In this document: positions 29,203 to 37,452 of the stretch, one piece after another
How the letters are laid out: the number at the start of each line of letters is the position of its first letter
How positions within the stretch are numbered: the stretch's first letter is position 1
Assembly (NCBI GenBank): GCA_041398565.1
Contig: JAWKUN010000004.1
Coordinates: 868,001 to 932,000 of the forward strand
From: DATGPD01 sp041398565
GTDB taxonomy: Bacteria > Planctomycetota > UBA1135 > UBA2386
DNA: 64,000 nucleotides
Reading direction: 5' to 3'
The notes under the pieces: generated by a model
Databases searched by the model: none
Told to the model about the DNA's origin: nothing
Seen by the model: only the letters and a program-made list of their open reading frames with translations
Made by a program: the position numbers and the translations under genes

Positions 29203-30444
29203 ATGCAAGCCCTGCCCCCCTCGGCTCCCTCAGACAGCCGTGCCGGCGCTTGGACCGCGTTCAATCGCGGCTGCTACCGCCTGGCCACCGGCTGGCGGCA
29301 GCGACGTGTGCGTCCCCTGCCGGCCGTGGCCGGCGGTGACGCACCTGCCGGCGACGCCATCCTCTACGTCGCCTGGGGCCGCATCGGCGATGCGGTCTTG
29401 GGAGCCCAGGCGCTCTCCCTGCTCCGCAGCCGCACGCGCCGTCGCGTCGTCGTGGTCGGTCGACCGGAGACGGCCGCCGTCCTCGGCCCACACGCTGACG
29501 ACTTCCTGGCGCTGCCGGCCGAGGACGACACCGACGCGACACGCGCGTTCGTCCAGGCCACCGCCGGCCCCTGGTTCGCAGCCGTCACCGACCTGCACGC
29601 GTTCCACGGCGGCATCCCCCGCCTCGGCGCCTGGCTCGCGAGCCTGCCTGCTCGCCACCGGTTGACCTACGACGGCTACGCGGCGCGGCAGCTGGTGGCA
29701 CCCTTGCGCACCTGGCCGTCCGCGGTCGACGTCGTGCCTCCGTGCGCCAAGGGCGCGGGCGCGGCGCACCGTCACGTCCTCCACGACACCCGACACTACT
29801 TGGAGGTGGTGCTGGCCCGGCTGGGCCACGCCGGCGCCGTCGTCCTGAGCGAGATCGCGCCGTGCCTGCCTGCGCCCGCGGGCGCCGCGCCGAGCGATGT
29901 CATCGCCTGCCAGCCCTTCTCCAACAACCGCAAGAAGGACTGGCCCACATCGCGCTGGCGCGATCTGTTCGCCGAGTTCCCGCACGAGCGGTTCCTGCTC
30001 CTCGGCGGCCCCCGCGACCGCGCGCGCGCCGCCGAGCTCGCCGCTGCCAACGTCGTCGACCGCTGCGGCACGACCGACCTGCCGCAGGCCATCGCGGCCA
30101 TCGCCGCCGCGCGCGCCTTCGTCGGCGTCGACTCCGGCCTCGCCCACGTCGCCGCGGCCCTGCGCCGCCCCACTCTGGTGGTGAGCCACGGCAGCAACCT
30201 CGGCTACTTCTTCCCCTACCCGTCCGCGCTGGGCTTCGACCACGTGCACGTCGCCGCCGACGTGCGCTTTTCGGCATGCGCGGGGTGCATCTCCGCCTGC
30301 AGCCGCGAACCACTGTGGCGCACCTATCGACTCGGCGCCAAGTGTCTGCGCGAGATGCCCGCGTCCGAGGCCACTGCCGCCCTGAGCCGGATGCTGTTGC
30401 TCGACGCCAACTCCGAGAAGCCCGTCGAAGCCACGCCCGTCTGA
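29203..30444 (+). CDS. Glycosyltransferase family 9 (heptosyltransferase-like)
   Basis: 413 residues. The N-terminal Rossmann half starts with ILYVAWGRIGDAVLGAQAL, the GT9 pattern of a conserved Gly-Asp after the first strand. The C-terminal half has IACQPFSNNRKKDWP, FLLLGGPRDR and the nucleotide-sugar motif FVGVDSGLAHVAAAL. A cysteine cluster CAGCISAC lies near residues 363-370, similar in position to cysteines at the end of many heptosyltransferases. These enzymes add heptose or another sugar to lipopolysaccharide core. It sits 15 bases before the uracil-DNA glycosylase gene. The exact acceptor is unknown. Confidence 0.85.
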   Translation: MQALPPSAPSDSRAGAWTAFNRGCYRLATGWRQRRVRPLPAVAGGDAPAGDAILYVAWGRIGDAVLGAQALSLLRSRTRRRVVVVGRPETAAVLGPHADDFLALPAEDDTDATRAFVQATAGPWFAAVTDLHAFHGGIPRLGAWLASLPARHRLTYDGYAARQLVAPLRTWPSAVDVVPPCAKGAGAAHRHVLHDTRHYLEVVLARLGHAGAVVLSEIAPCLPAPAGAAPSDVIACQPFSNNRKKDWPTSRWRDLFAEFPHERFLLLGGPRDRARAAELAAANVVDRCGTTDLPQAIAAIAAARAFVGVDSGLAHVAAALRRPTLVVSHGSNLGYFFPYPSALGFDHVHVAADVRFSACAGCISACSREPLWRTYRLGAKCLREMPASEATAALSRMLLLDANSEKPVEATPV

Positions 30445-30459
30445 CGCCAGAATCGCCGC

Positions 30460-31170
30460 ATGACGACCGCGCTGACTCGCATCGCCCGCGACCTCGCGCG
30501 CGCCACCGCGGCGCTCGAATTCGCGCCACCGGTGACGCACGTCTACAACCCGCTGTTGTACGCGCGCGCGCCGCACGAGGCCTACCTCGAGCGCTTCGGG
30601 GGAGGCAAGAAGCACGCCGTATGGGTCGGCATGAACCCGGGCCCCTTCGGCATGGCACAGACGGGCGTGCCGTTCGGCGACGTCACGGCAGTGCGTGCCT
30701 TCCTGGGCATCGAGGCCGAGGTCGGACAACCGGCGCACATGCATCCCAAGCGCCCGATCCACGGCTTCTCCTGCCCGCGGGGCGAAGTGTCGGGACGGCG
30801 ATTGTGGGGCTTCGTCGCCGAGGCGTTCGGCAGCGCGCCCGCCTTCTTCCGCCGTCACTTCGTGGTCAACTACTGCCCGCTGGTGTTCATGGACGAGGGC
30901 GGCCGCAACCTGACCCCGGACAAGCTGCCAGCGCGCGAGCGCGCGCCGCTGTTCGCGCTGTGCGATCGCGCGCTGCAGCGCATCGCTGCGGTCCTCGAGC
31001 CGCGCATCGTCGTGGCAGTCGGCCACTTCGCCGAAGCGCGCGCGCGCGCGGCTCTGGGCGCCGACATCGAAGTGCGCCGTATCCCGCACCCGAGCCCGGC
31101 GAGCCCCCTGGCCAACCGTGGTTGGGCCGAAGCGGCGGCGCGCGCCCTGGGCGAGTTGGCCGCACCCTGA
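30460..31170 (+). CDS. SMUG1-type uracil-DNA glycosylase
   Basis: 236 residues. Two motifs are diagnostic of single-strand-selective monofunctional uracil-DNA glycosylase: GMNPGPFGMAQTGVPFG (57-73) at the active site and HPSPASPLANRGW (about 210-222), the DNA-intercalating and catalytic loop. Length fits bacterial SMUG1. The enzyme excises uracil and oxidised pyrimidines from DNA, starting base-excision repair. A CAGAAT six bases before the ATG could be a -10 box giving a leaderless transcript. It ends in a 36-base gap against the convergent VOC gene, where a GACCGC/GCGGTC hairpin (31169-31183) lies. Confidence 0.92.
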   Translation: MTTALTRIARDLARATAALEFAPPVTHVYNPLLYARAPHEAYLERFGGGKKHAVWVGMNPGPFGMAQTGVPFGDVTAVRAFLGIEAEVGQPAHMHPKRPIHGFSCPRGEVSGRRLWGFVAEAFGSAPAFFRRHFVVNYCPLVFMDEGGRNLTPDKLPARERAPLFALCDRALQRIAAVLEPRIVVAVGHFAEARARAALGADIEVRRIPHPSPASPLANRGWAEAAARALGELAAP

Positions 31171-31206
31171 CCGCGCGGCGGTCGATCACACCGAGTGCCG
31201 ACCCGC

Positions 31207-31725
31207 TCAGGCGTCGGCGACCGCCTCTTCTTCCTTGTCGCCGGGCCCGTTCGCCGCGGAAGGGCTCGACGGCGACGGCGCTTCCTGCATGACCTGCGTG
31301 TAGAAGACGAAGCGGTAGCCATCGAGGTCTTCCGCGACGTACTCGCGCAGGCCGTAGAACTGCGTCTTGGGCGAAGCCAGGATGTCGACCTTCTTCTTCT
31401 TGGCCACCTTGTAGTGCGCGTCGACGTCCGGCACGCACAGGAAGAACGAGGCGCCGACGCCGTGCGCGGCCTTGCCGAACGCCTTGGCGTCCTTGCGCAC
31501 CAGGTCGATCTCGTCCTTCGACATGCCGGCCTTCTTGGCATCGTCCGCGGTCATCGACACACCGAGCATGATGCTCTGCCGATCGAGCACCAGGCACGCG
31601 TGCACTGGCTTCTTCGGATTGGGGTAGGTGTTCTCCAACGTGAAGCCGAGCTTCTCCGTGTAGAACTTGATGCTCTTCTTGATGTCGGCCACGGTGAGGT
31701 GGACCGAGAGGGGATAGTGCTCCAT
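31207..31725 (-). CDS. VOC (glyoxalase/bleomycin-resistance) family protein
   Basis: 172 residues from the ATG at 31725. The beta-alpha-beta-beta-beta fold is recognisable from SVHLTVADIKKSIKFYTEKLGF at the start, a mid-protein HGVGASFFLCVPDVDAHY and the closing REYVAEDLDGYRFVFY. H9 and the Glu or Asp of the last strand are candidate metal ligands. A charged C-terminal tail follows. The superfamily includes glyoxalase I, dioxygenases and binding proteins; the substrate is not clear. It lies downstream of the thioesterase gene on the same strand (133-base gap). Confidence 0.8.
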   Translation of the reverse strand: MEHYPLSVHLTVADIKKSIKFYTEKLGFTLENTYPNPKKPVHACLVLDRQSIMLGVSMTADDAKKAGMSKDEIDLVRKDAKAFGKAAHGVGASFFLCVPDVDAHYKVAKKKKVDILASPKTQFYGLREYVAEDLDGYRFVFYTQVMQEAPSPSSPSAANGPGDKEEEAVADA

Positions 31726-31858
31726 GGCAAGGCTCGCGCAGCGACGACTTCGTCCGGGCGCAACGCGCGTCCGGACGATGCCGACGATTAGCGACCTCGC
31801 CCTGCGGGCGGAAGCGGAATCCCGCAGCCAGGTCGCTGCGCGACGGCCAGGCGCACGC

Positions 31859-32320
31859 CTACTGCCAGCGGTGGTATGCGGGATGACCCTCGGCAACGGC
31901 CACGAACGTGCCGCGGCAGGTCGCCGTCACCACGCCCTGCGCCGACAGCTCGGCTTCGACGATCGCCTTGCGGTCGGTGGATTCCACCACGCGGGCACGC
32001 AGATGGACCGGCCCCGCGCTGGGAGTGGGAGCCTTCAAGACGACGTGGAAGTCGGCGGTCACAGTGCTCGGCAGCTCGCTCGCCCCGGTGCGCTGCAGCA
32101 GGTGCCAGGCGGCGGTCCAGTTGCTGTGGCAGTCCAGCAAGGTCCCGATGATGCCGCCGTTCAACATGCCGGGGAACGCCTCGTGGTGCGGCTCCGGGGT
32201 CCAATCGCACACGACTTCGTCGCCGTGCTCGAAGCTGCGCAGGCGCAGGCCCCTGGCGTTGCTCGGACCGCAACCGAAGCACTTGTTGGACGGAGCGTAG
32301 CGCTCTTGCAGGCTCTTCAT
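31859..32320 (-). CDS. PaaI-family hotdog thioesterase
   Basis: 153 residues from the ATG at 32320. The N-terminus NKCFGCGPSNARGLRL, with two cysteines, is typical of one PaaI-like subfamily. The hotdog core follows: PHHEAFPGMLNGGIIGTLLD holds the catalytic helix (Asn-Gly-Gly and Asp), then FHVVLKAPTPSAGPVHLRARV and VTATCRGTFVAV. Such enzymes hydrolyse acyl-CoA thioesters. The gene is divergent from the cytochrome gene at 32628. Confidence 0.85.
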   Translation of the reverse strand: MKSLQERYAPSNKCFGCGPSNARGLRLRSFEHGDEVVCDWTPEPHHEAFPGMLNGGIIGTLLDCHSNWTAAWHLLQRTGASELPSTVTADFHVVLKAPTPSAGPVHLRARVVESTDRKAIVEAELSAQGVVTATCRGTFVAVAEGHPAYHRWQ

Positions 32321-32627
32321 GGCAATGGCACGGGCCGGACAGTGCCACCCGCGGCGGCAGTAGACCGCGACGGACCGCGCGACGCCACTACCCGGTCGCT
32401 TCTCGTCGAAGCGCGCCAGCGGGCGCTCTCGGCACCTCGTGGCCAACGGACGGCCTCGAGCCCACCCGAGCCCGAAAGTCGGCGAAACTCGTGCAGCCCC
32501 TGCCACGGCGGAGACGACGTCCTGGGTCCAACGGCGACCTTGCACCTGCGGGAGACTCCGCAAGACTGCTCTCGCGCCGGTTCGCCGCCTTCGCGTCGGC
32601 CGCGAGCACGTCCCTCCCTCGCATCCC
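32321..32627. other. Divergent intergenic region, no gene seen
   Basis: 307 bases between divergent genes. Presumably it carries two promoters. I recognise no operator, RNA gene or repeat copy. Confidence 0.35.
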
Positions 32628-34943
32628 ATGACACGTCGCTTCGCTGCGCTCTCCTTCTGTCTGCTGCCGATCCCGGCCCTGCTGCCAGGCGCTTTCCTCA
32701 CTCCTACCGACGTGCAGCTCCCCGGGACGCAGCCCCTCGAGGTGAGTGGGCTGGGAACCACCACCAGCTGCCAGGTGTGCCACGGCCACTACGACCCCGA
32801 GGTCGAGCCCATGCACCAGTGGCGCGGCAGTCCGATGGCGCACTCGGCGCGCGACCCGGTGTTCTGGTCGGCGATGGCCATCGCCGAGCAGGACTTCGCC
32901 GGCTCGGGTGACTTCTGCCTGCGCTGCCATGCCCCGCGCGGTTGGCTCGACGGACGCGCCACGCCCAGCGACGGGTCGAATCTGTCGCAAGCCGATGTCG
33001 ACGGCGTCGAGTGCGCGGTGTGCCACGCGCTGGTGAACCCCGACGACTCCGAGCACCTCGGCGCGCAGCACGCGCCGTACGTCGCCAACGACGGCGGCAC
33101 CCCACGACAGGCCTACCACGGCAGCGGCATGATGGCGCTGTGGCCGGGCCCGGAACGTCTCGGCCCGTACGCCGATCCCAACACCAGCCACGCCTGGCTG
33201 CAGTCGCGCTTCCACCGCACTTCGCAGATGTGCGGCACGTGCCACGACGTGTCCAATCCCGTCACCGGCGACCTGGCGCACAACAACGGCGCACAGGTGC
33301 CGCTGCCGGCCGGACAGTTCAGTGGCCAGCTCGGCGCGCCGGTGACCGCCAAGGCCGCGTTCAAGAACTTCCCCTACCAGTACGGCGTCGTCGAGCGCAC
33401 GTTCAGCGAAGCCATGGCCGCCGGCCTGCAGACGACGCGGGTGGCCGACTACGCGTCGTTGCCACGCGACCTGCAGGCAGGCGCCATCGCCGACGCCCGT
33501 GCGGCGGCGTTGCTCAGCAATCCACCGTCGGGCGACTACCTCGACGGGAGCACGCGCACGTTCACCTGCGAGACGTGCCACATGCCGCCGGTGCGCGCCC
33601 AGGGCTGCGCCTTCGCCGACATCCGCGGCGACATGCCACGCCACGGGCTGGTCGGCGCCAACTACTGGTTCGCCGATCTGCTGCGCCAGCAGGACCTCAC
33701 GCAGACCCTGCGCTTCGGTGGTGGCCTGGACGCCGGCACCTTGACTGCGCTCGACGACGGCGCCGTCCGCGCGCGGCGCATGCTGGACTCGGCGGCGGCG
33801 CTGCGCGTGCAGGGCGACGTGCTGCGCGTCACCAACCTGACCGGGCACAAGCTGTTCACCGGCTATCCCGAAGGCCGTCGCATGTGGATCGAGCAGACCT
33901 GGCTCGACGAGCATGGCGCCGTGCTGCGTGTCGACGGAGCGTACGGGCCGATCGCCGTGACGCACCGCGGCGCGCCGATGCAGGTCGAAACCCTGGTCGA
34001 TCTGTCGGGCGCCCACACCCGCCTGTACGAAGTCGGCATGGGCCTCACCCAGGAATGGGCGCAACAGCTGCTGCGCCTGGGCAAGGACCCGGCGCTGCCG
34101 TTGCAGTTCGACCGCGTGACCGGGCGGGCCACGCTGACCCTGGGCCAACTCGCCGCGCAGCCGCCGGGCAGCAGCGCGAAGTCGTTCCACTTCGTCCTGG
34201 TCAACACCGTGGTCGAGGACAACCGCATCCCGCCCTTCCGCTTCCGTCACGACGACGCGCGCGCGCGCAACGCGCTGCCGGTCCCCGACAGCCAGTACGG
34301 CAACCCGGGTCCGGGCGGCGAGTATCGCCACTACGACGAGCTCACGCTGTCGCCGCCACGTGGGGCCGCCAGCGCGCGTCTACGCTTGCTCTACCAACCG
34401 ACGAGCTGGGAGTACGTGCAGTTCCTCGAGCGCGCCAACGATGGCAGCGTCGCCTACCTGGCGCACGAAGGCCGCAACCTGGTGGACGCCTGGCGCGCGA
34501 CCGGCATGGCGACGCCGCACGCCATGGCGACGGCCGCGTGGAATCGCCTCGCCGGCACCGATGCCGACCTGCTCCTCGGGACCCGCATCGCCGGTGCCGG
34601 CGCGCCCGAGGTCGGCGTCAAGACGGCGCGCGGCGGCGACTCCATCGACGTCGATCTGGGTACGCCGCACGGGAGCTTCGCGGGGGCACCAGCTGCCGTC
34701 TTCTTCCAGCTGCACCGCACGGGCTCGGCACCGCCCCCGGTGGCCCTCCCCGGTCTGCATCTCGGCCGCGCCGACCTGCAGGTTCTGGTCGGCCCACTGC
34801 CGGCCGCGGGCGCCCAGCTGCAGTTCTCCGCACCGGACGAGGCCGCGGGGTACACCATCCGTGTGCAGGCGCTGTGCTTGTCGAACCGGGCCGCGAACGG
34901 CACGTACGCCGTCACGGCGGCCCACGACCTGGTCTTGCAGTAG
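32628..34943 (+). CDS. Secreted five-heme c-type cytochrome
   Basis: 771 residues from the ATG at 32628. A signal peptide spans about residues 1-22. Five CxxCH heme-binding motifs are visible, with first cysteines at C48 (CQVCH), C97 (CLRCH), C129 (CAVCH), C202 (CGTCH) and C314 (CETCH). The C-terminal ~450 residues lack heme motifs and are beta-rich, including LRVTNLTGHKLFTGYPEGRRMW, a segment seen in large multiheme cytochromes. Such proteins move electrons in the periplasm or at the surface. No quinol oxidase, reductase or membrane-anchored partner is encoded nearby. Confidence 0.88.
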   Translation: MTRRFAALSFCLLPIPALLPGAFLTPTDVQLPGTQPLEVSGLGTTTSCQVCHGHYDPEVEPMHQWRGSPMAHSARDPVFWSAMAIAEQDFAGSGDFCLRCHAPRGWLDGRATPSDGSNLSQADVDGVECAVCHALVNPDDSEHLGAQHAPYVANDGGTPRQAYHGSGMMALWPGPERLGPYADPNTSHAWLQSRFHRTSQMCGTCHDVSNPVTGDLAHNNGAQVPLPAGQFSGQLGAPVTAKAAFKNFPYQYGVVERTFSEAMAAGLQTTRVADYASLPRDLQAGAIADARAAALLSNPPSGDYLDGSTRTFTCETCHMPPVRAQGCAFADIRGDMPRHGLVGANYWFADLLRQQDLTQTLRFGGGLDAGTLTALDDGAVRARRMLDSAAALRVQGDVLRVTNLTGHKLFTGYPEGRRMWIEQTWLDEHGAVLRVDGAYGPIAVTHRGAPMQVETLVDLSGAHTRLYEVGMGLTQEWAQQLLRLGKDPALPLQFDRVTGRATLTLGQLAAQPPGSSAKSFHFVLVNTVVEDNRIPPFRFRHDDARARNALPVPDSQYGNPGPGGEYRHYDELTLSPPRGAASARLRLLYQPTSWEYVQFLERANDGSVAYLAHEGRNLVDAWRATGMATPHAMATAAWNRLAGTDADLLLGTRIAGAGAPEVGVKTARGGDSIDVDLGTPHGSFAGAPAAVFFQLHRTGSAPPPVALPGLHLGRADLQVLVGPLPAAGAQLQFSAPDEAAGYTIRVQALCLSNRAANGTYAVTAAHDLVLQ

Positions 34944-35074
34944 GCCGCCCGGCCCGCGCGGCACCGTCCGCCCTCCGGCGCCGCTGCCGCAGCGAAAGAC
35001 CTGGCCCATTGCCGACGTTGGCACGATGCCGGTCGGGCGTCCATCGACGCTCGACGAGTTCCGGTTCCCCGACC

Positions 35075-35299
35075 ATGACCATCGAACGCGCCCTCCGCGG
35101 CATCGCCGGCACCGTGGTGCTGGTGTCCCTCGCCCTCGCCTGGACCATCAACGGCATCGACCTCGCCCGCGTGTCGTGGCTGTGGTTCACCGGCTTCGTC
35201 GGCCTCAACCTGCTGCAATCGTGCTTCACCAACTGGTGCCCGATGATCGCGATCCTGCAGGGCCTGGGCATGAAACGCGAGCCCGTGCACGGGACGTAG
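35075..35299 (+). CDS. DUF2892 (YgaP-like) small membrane protein
   Basis: 74 residues from the ATG at 35075. Two hydrophobic helices (about 9-24 and 36-63) enclose FTGFVGLNLLQSCFTNWCPM, the hallmark of the DUF2892 family, which also forms the membrane part of the rhodanese YgaP. The two cysteines lie in this motif. No rhodanese domain is attached; the rhodanese at 19730 is unlinked. It follows the cytochrome gene by 131 bases on the same strand. Function unknown. Confidence 0.8.
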   Translation: MTIERALRGIAGTVVLVSLALAWTINGIDLARVSWLWFTGFVGLNLLQSCFTNWCPMIAILQGLGMKREPVHGT

Positions 35300-35335
35300 G
35301 CACGCGGCGCGGGGCGCGCGCCGAACTCGGAGCCT

Positions 35336-35419
35336 GAGAGAGAATCCTCTCGAAGGCTCTGCGCGGCCGGTAGGCGGCCGCCAATCGGGATTCTGAGAGG
35401 CCGTATCTGATTCTCTCTC
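35336..35419. repeat. 11-bp inverted repeat after the DUF2892 gene
   Basis: GAGAGAGAATC at 35336-35346 is the exact reverse complement of GATTCTCTCTC at 35409-35419, with 62 bases between. Another GATTCTGAGAG lies inside, near 35389-35399. It could be a weak terminator or a binding site; neither arm is followed by a T-tract. Confidence 0.5.
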
Positions 35420-35440
35420 GGCCTCCCAACGCGGCCGGGG

Positions 35441-35630
35441 CCGCAACCAAAGGCTTGGTTGCGGTCGGCGCTTCGCGCCGACCAGAGAGGGGCCCCGGCC
35501 CCTTTGTTGCCGGGGCTTCCAGTGCCGCTGGAAGTGGGCGAGTTCAGCGCCTTGACAGCGGAACGACATCGCCGAATTCGCGCCCGCCGCGACGATTCGC
35601 AGCCCTTGCAGCTCAGCGCGGCCGGCGGCC
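35441..35630. repeat. Structured repeat, divergent first unit (A)
   Basis: ~190-base unit at the left of the array. Hairpin 1 is CCGCAACC/GGTTGCGG (35441-35448 with 35457-35464) and hairpin 2 is GGTCGGCGC-TTC-GCGCCGACC (35463-35483). A third, CTTCCAG/CTGGAAG, lies at 35516-35534. The right end (from about 35570) is nearly identical to the following units. Orientation on the plus strand is the same as all other copies. Confidence 0.85.
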
Positions 35631-36170
35631 GCAACCCAAAGGGTTGATGTCGGCGCAGCGCCGACCAGAGGGGGCCGCCGGCGCTGTTGTTGCTTGGAGC
35701 TTCCAGGGCTGCTCGGGCGTGGCCTGGTCAGCTCTGTGGCAACGGAACAACACGGCCGAATTCGCGCCCGCCGCGACGATTCGCAGCCCTTGCAGCTCAG
35801 CGCTGCCGGCGGCCGCAACCCAAAGGGTTGATGTCGGCGCAGCGCCGACCAGAGGGGGCCGCCGGCGCTGTTGTTGCTTGGAGCTTCCAGGGCTGCTCGG
35901 GCGTGGCCTGGTCAGCTCTGTGGCAACGGAACAACACGGCCGAATTCGCGCCCGCCGCGACGATTCGCAGCCCTTGCAGCTCAGCGCTGCCGGCGGCCGC
36001 AACCCAAAGGGTTGATGTCGGCGCAGCGCCGACCAGAGGGGGCCGCCGGCGCTGTTGTTGCTTGGAGCTTCCAGGGCTGCTCGGGCGTGGCCTGGTCAGC
36101 TCTGTGGCAACGGAACAACACGGCCGAATTCGCGCCCGCCGCGACGATTCGCAGCCCTTGCAGCTCAGCG
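35631..36170. repeat. Tandem array of ~184-bp structured repeat (units B, C, D)
   Basis: Units start at 35631, 35815 and 35999, a period of exactly 184 bases. B and C read as identical and D is identical but ends after ~172 bases inside the stop codon region of the gene at 36165. Each has hairpin 1 CAACCC-AAA-GGGTTG and hairpin 2 GTCGGCG-CAG-CGCCGAC, then a segment rich in TTG and CTTCCAG, and ends with CGACGATTCGCAGCCCTTGCAG. Because 184 is not a multiple of three, the array is not a repeated protein. Confidence 0.95.
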
Positions 36171-37448
36171 GACGATGCCCTCGCCGCCGTCGCTGGCGAC
36201 GGCGCCGGCAGGGTTGGCCACCAGGTCGACCGCGAACCACTGCGTGGTGAAGTGTCGCCCGAGCAGGCGCGGCGCGTTCGGCACGGGCAGGGGAAAGGAC
36301 GCGTTGCCGTTCATGTCGAGACCGAGCGGGAGCGTGACGGCGAGATCGGTGTAGAGCGTGCAGCCGGTCATGCGCAGGAAGTCGAGCGGCAGCGGTAGCG
36401 GCACCCCCAGGTACGTCGTGCGGCTGGTGCCGAGCGCGAACACCGCGGGCACCTGCGGACGGCCACCGGTCAGCGTCACGGCGAAGCTGGCGTTGCCGAG
36501 GCCAGGCTCACCCGACGGCAACTGATACATCGGCGTCAGACCACTCTGCCCGCAGCCGGTGCCGAACACCAGGTACGACGGCAAGTCGACCGCTCCGAGC
36601 GCGATGTCGTTCACCTGCTGGTTGCCGCGGTACACCGGCGCAGCGGGCGCCGAGAGGTCGAACACCTCCGACGCATCGGTCAGGGCGTAGGCACGACCGC
36701 TGGCGTCGGTCGCCAGTGCGACGACGGCGGTGGCGAACAGGTTGCTCTGCGACAGGATGGCGCCGCTCGCGGTGTCGATCACCAGGATGTCGCCGGCATC
36801 GGTGCCAGCCAGAAGACCGTTGCCGGGCTGGACCGCCAAGGCGCGCAGCGGCGGGTAGTTCGCGCCGAGGGTGCGAGGCACCGCGGTGGTCAGATCGACC
36901 GCATCGATGCGCGTCGGCCGGCCGGCGACGTAGCTGCACACGAAGGCGTCGTTGCCCGCGGTGGCGACGTCGTAGGCGTTGGCCAACGGCGCCACCAACA
37001 CGGCGGGCCCGCCGTTGGCGGGCGCCGACCACAACCCGGGCAGGTTGCCGACGCCGATGGCAGCCAGGATCCCGGTGGTGGCGATCTCGATCCGGTTGGG
37101 CACGCCGACCGACGACTGCAACGGGTGGCTGGTGATGGTGGCCAGCAGGTTGTCCTGCACGCCGGCCCTCTGGAACACCGGCGCGATGCTGGTCGACAGC
37201 CCGCTCACGTAGGGAATCGACCTCGGGCTGCGCGGATCGACGGTGACCGTCTGCGCGCGCGGCAAGACGAGACGCGAGCCGGCTCCGGCCCGCACGTCGG
37301 TGGCGACGCCGGTGGCCGGATCGACGAAGCGCATGCCGGGCGCCGTGGTGCTGCCACTCTCGGCGGTGACGAGATAGCCGGTGGGCACCTGGGACGCGGC
37401 CGCCCCACCCAAACACAGCGAGAAGACGAGACGGAGGGTGCGTGACAT
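36165..37448 (-). CDS. Secreted propeller-like protein with shared C-terminal domain
   Basis: 427 residues from the ATG at 37448, preceded by AGGAGA (Shine-Dalgarno, inside a 12-bp palindrome). A signal peptide ends at about residue 19 (AAASQ). The body has repeats with short GxxLxVxD-like strands (for example LLAGTDAGDILVIDTASGA), as in beta-propellers. The last ~120 residues are the shared terminal domain: LGNASFAVTLTG, VPAVFALG, GCTLYTD and FPLPVPN, closest to the fragment at 1-524. The TGA stop lies inside the end of repeat unit D. The gene is bracketed by repeat copies on both sides. Confidence 0.75.
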   Translation of the reverse strand: MSRTLRLVFSLCLGGAAASQVPTGYLVTAESGSTTAPGMRFVDPATGVATDVRAGAGSRLVLPRAQTVTVDPRSPRSIPYVSGLSTSIAPVFQRAGVQDNLLATITSHPLQSSVGVPNRIEIATTGILAAIGVGNLPGLWSAPANGGPAVLVAPLANAYDVATAGNDAFVCSYVAGRPTRIDAVDLTTAVPRTLGANYPPLRALAVQPGNGLLAGTDAGDILVIDTASGAILSQSNLFATAVVALATDASGRAYALTDASEVFDLSAPAAPVYRGNQQVNDIALGAVDLPSYLVFGTGCGQSGLTPMYQLPSGEPGLGNASFAVTLTGGRPQVPAVFALGTSRTTYLGVPLPLPLDFLRMTGCTLYTDLAVTLPLGLDMNGNASFPLPVPNAPRLLGRHFTTQWFAVDLVANPAGAVASDGGEGIVR

Positions 37449-37452
37449 ATCG

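Noticed and set aside
35441..36170. CRISPR array or tandem protein-coding repeat
   Set aside because: Units are ~184 bases with no short repeat/spacer alternation, and three of them read as identical. The period is not a multiple of three, so no single frame repeats.
35600..36170. Integron attC-like sites after genes
   Set aside because: The repeats fold and sit at stop codons, but I find no paired RYYYAAC/GTTRRRY core sites and no integrase in the window.
35687..36250. Long open frames across the repeats read as genes
   Set aside because: They arise from high GC and identical repeat units; they have no sensible starts and run into the gene at 36165 on the other strand.
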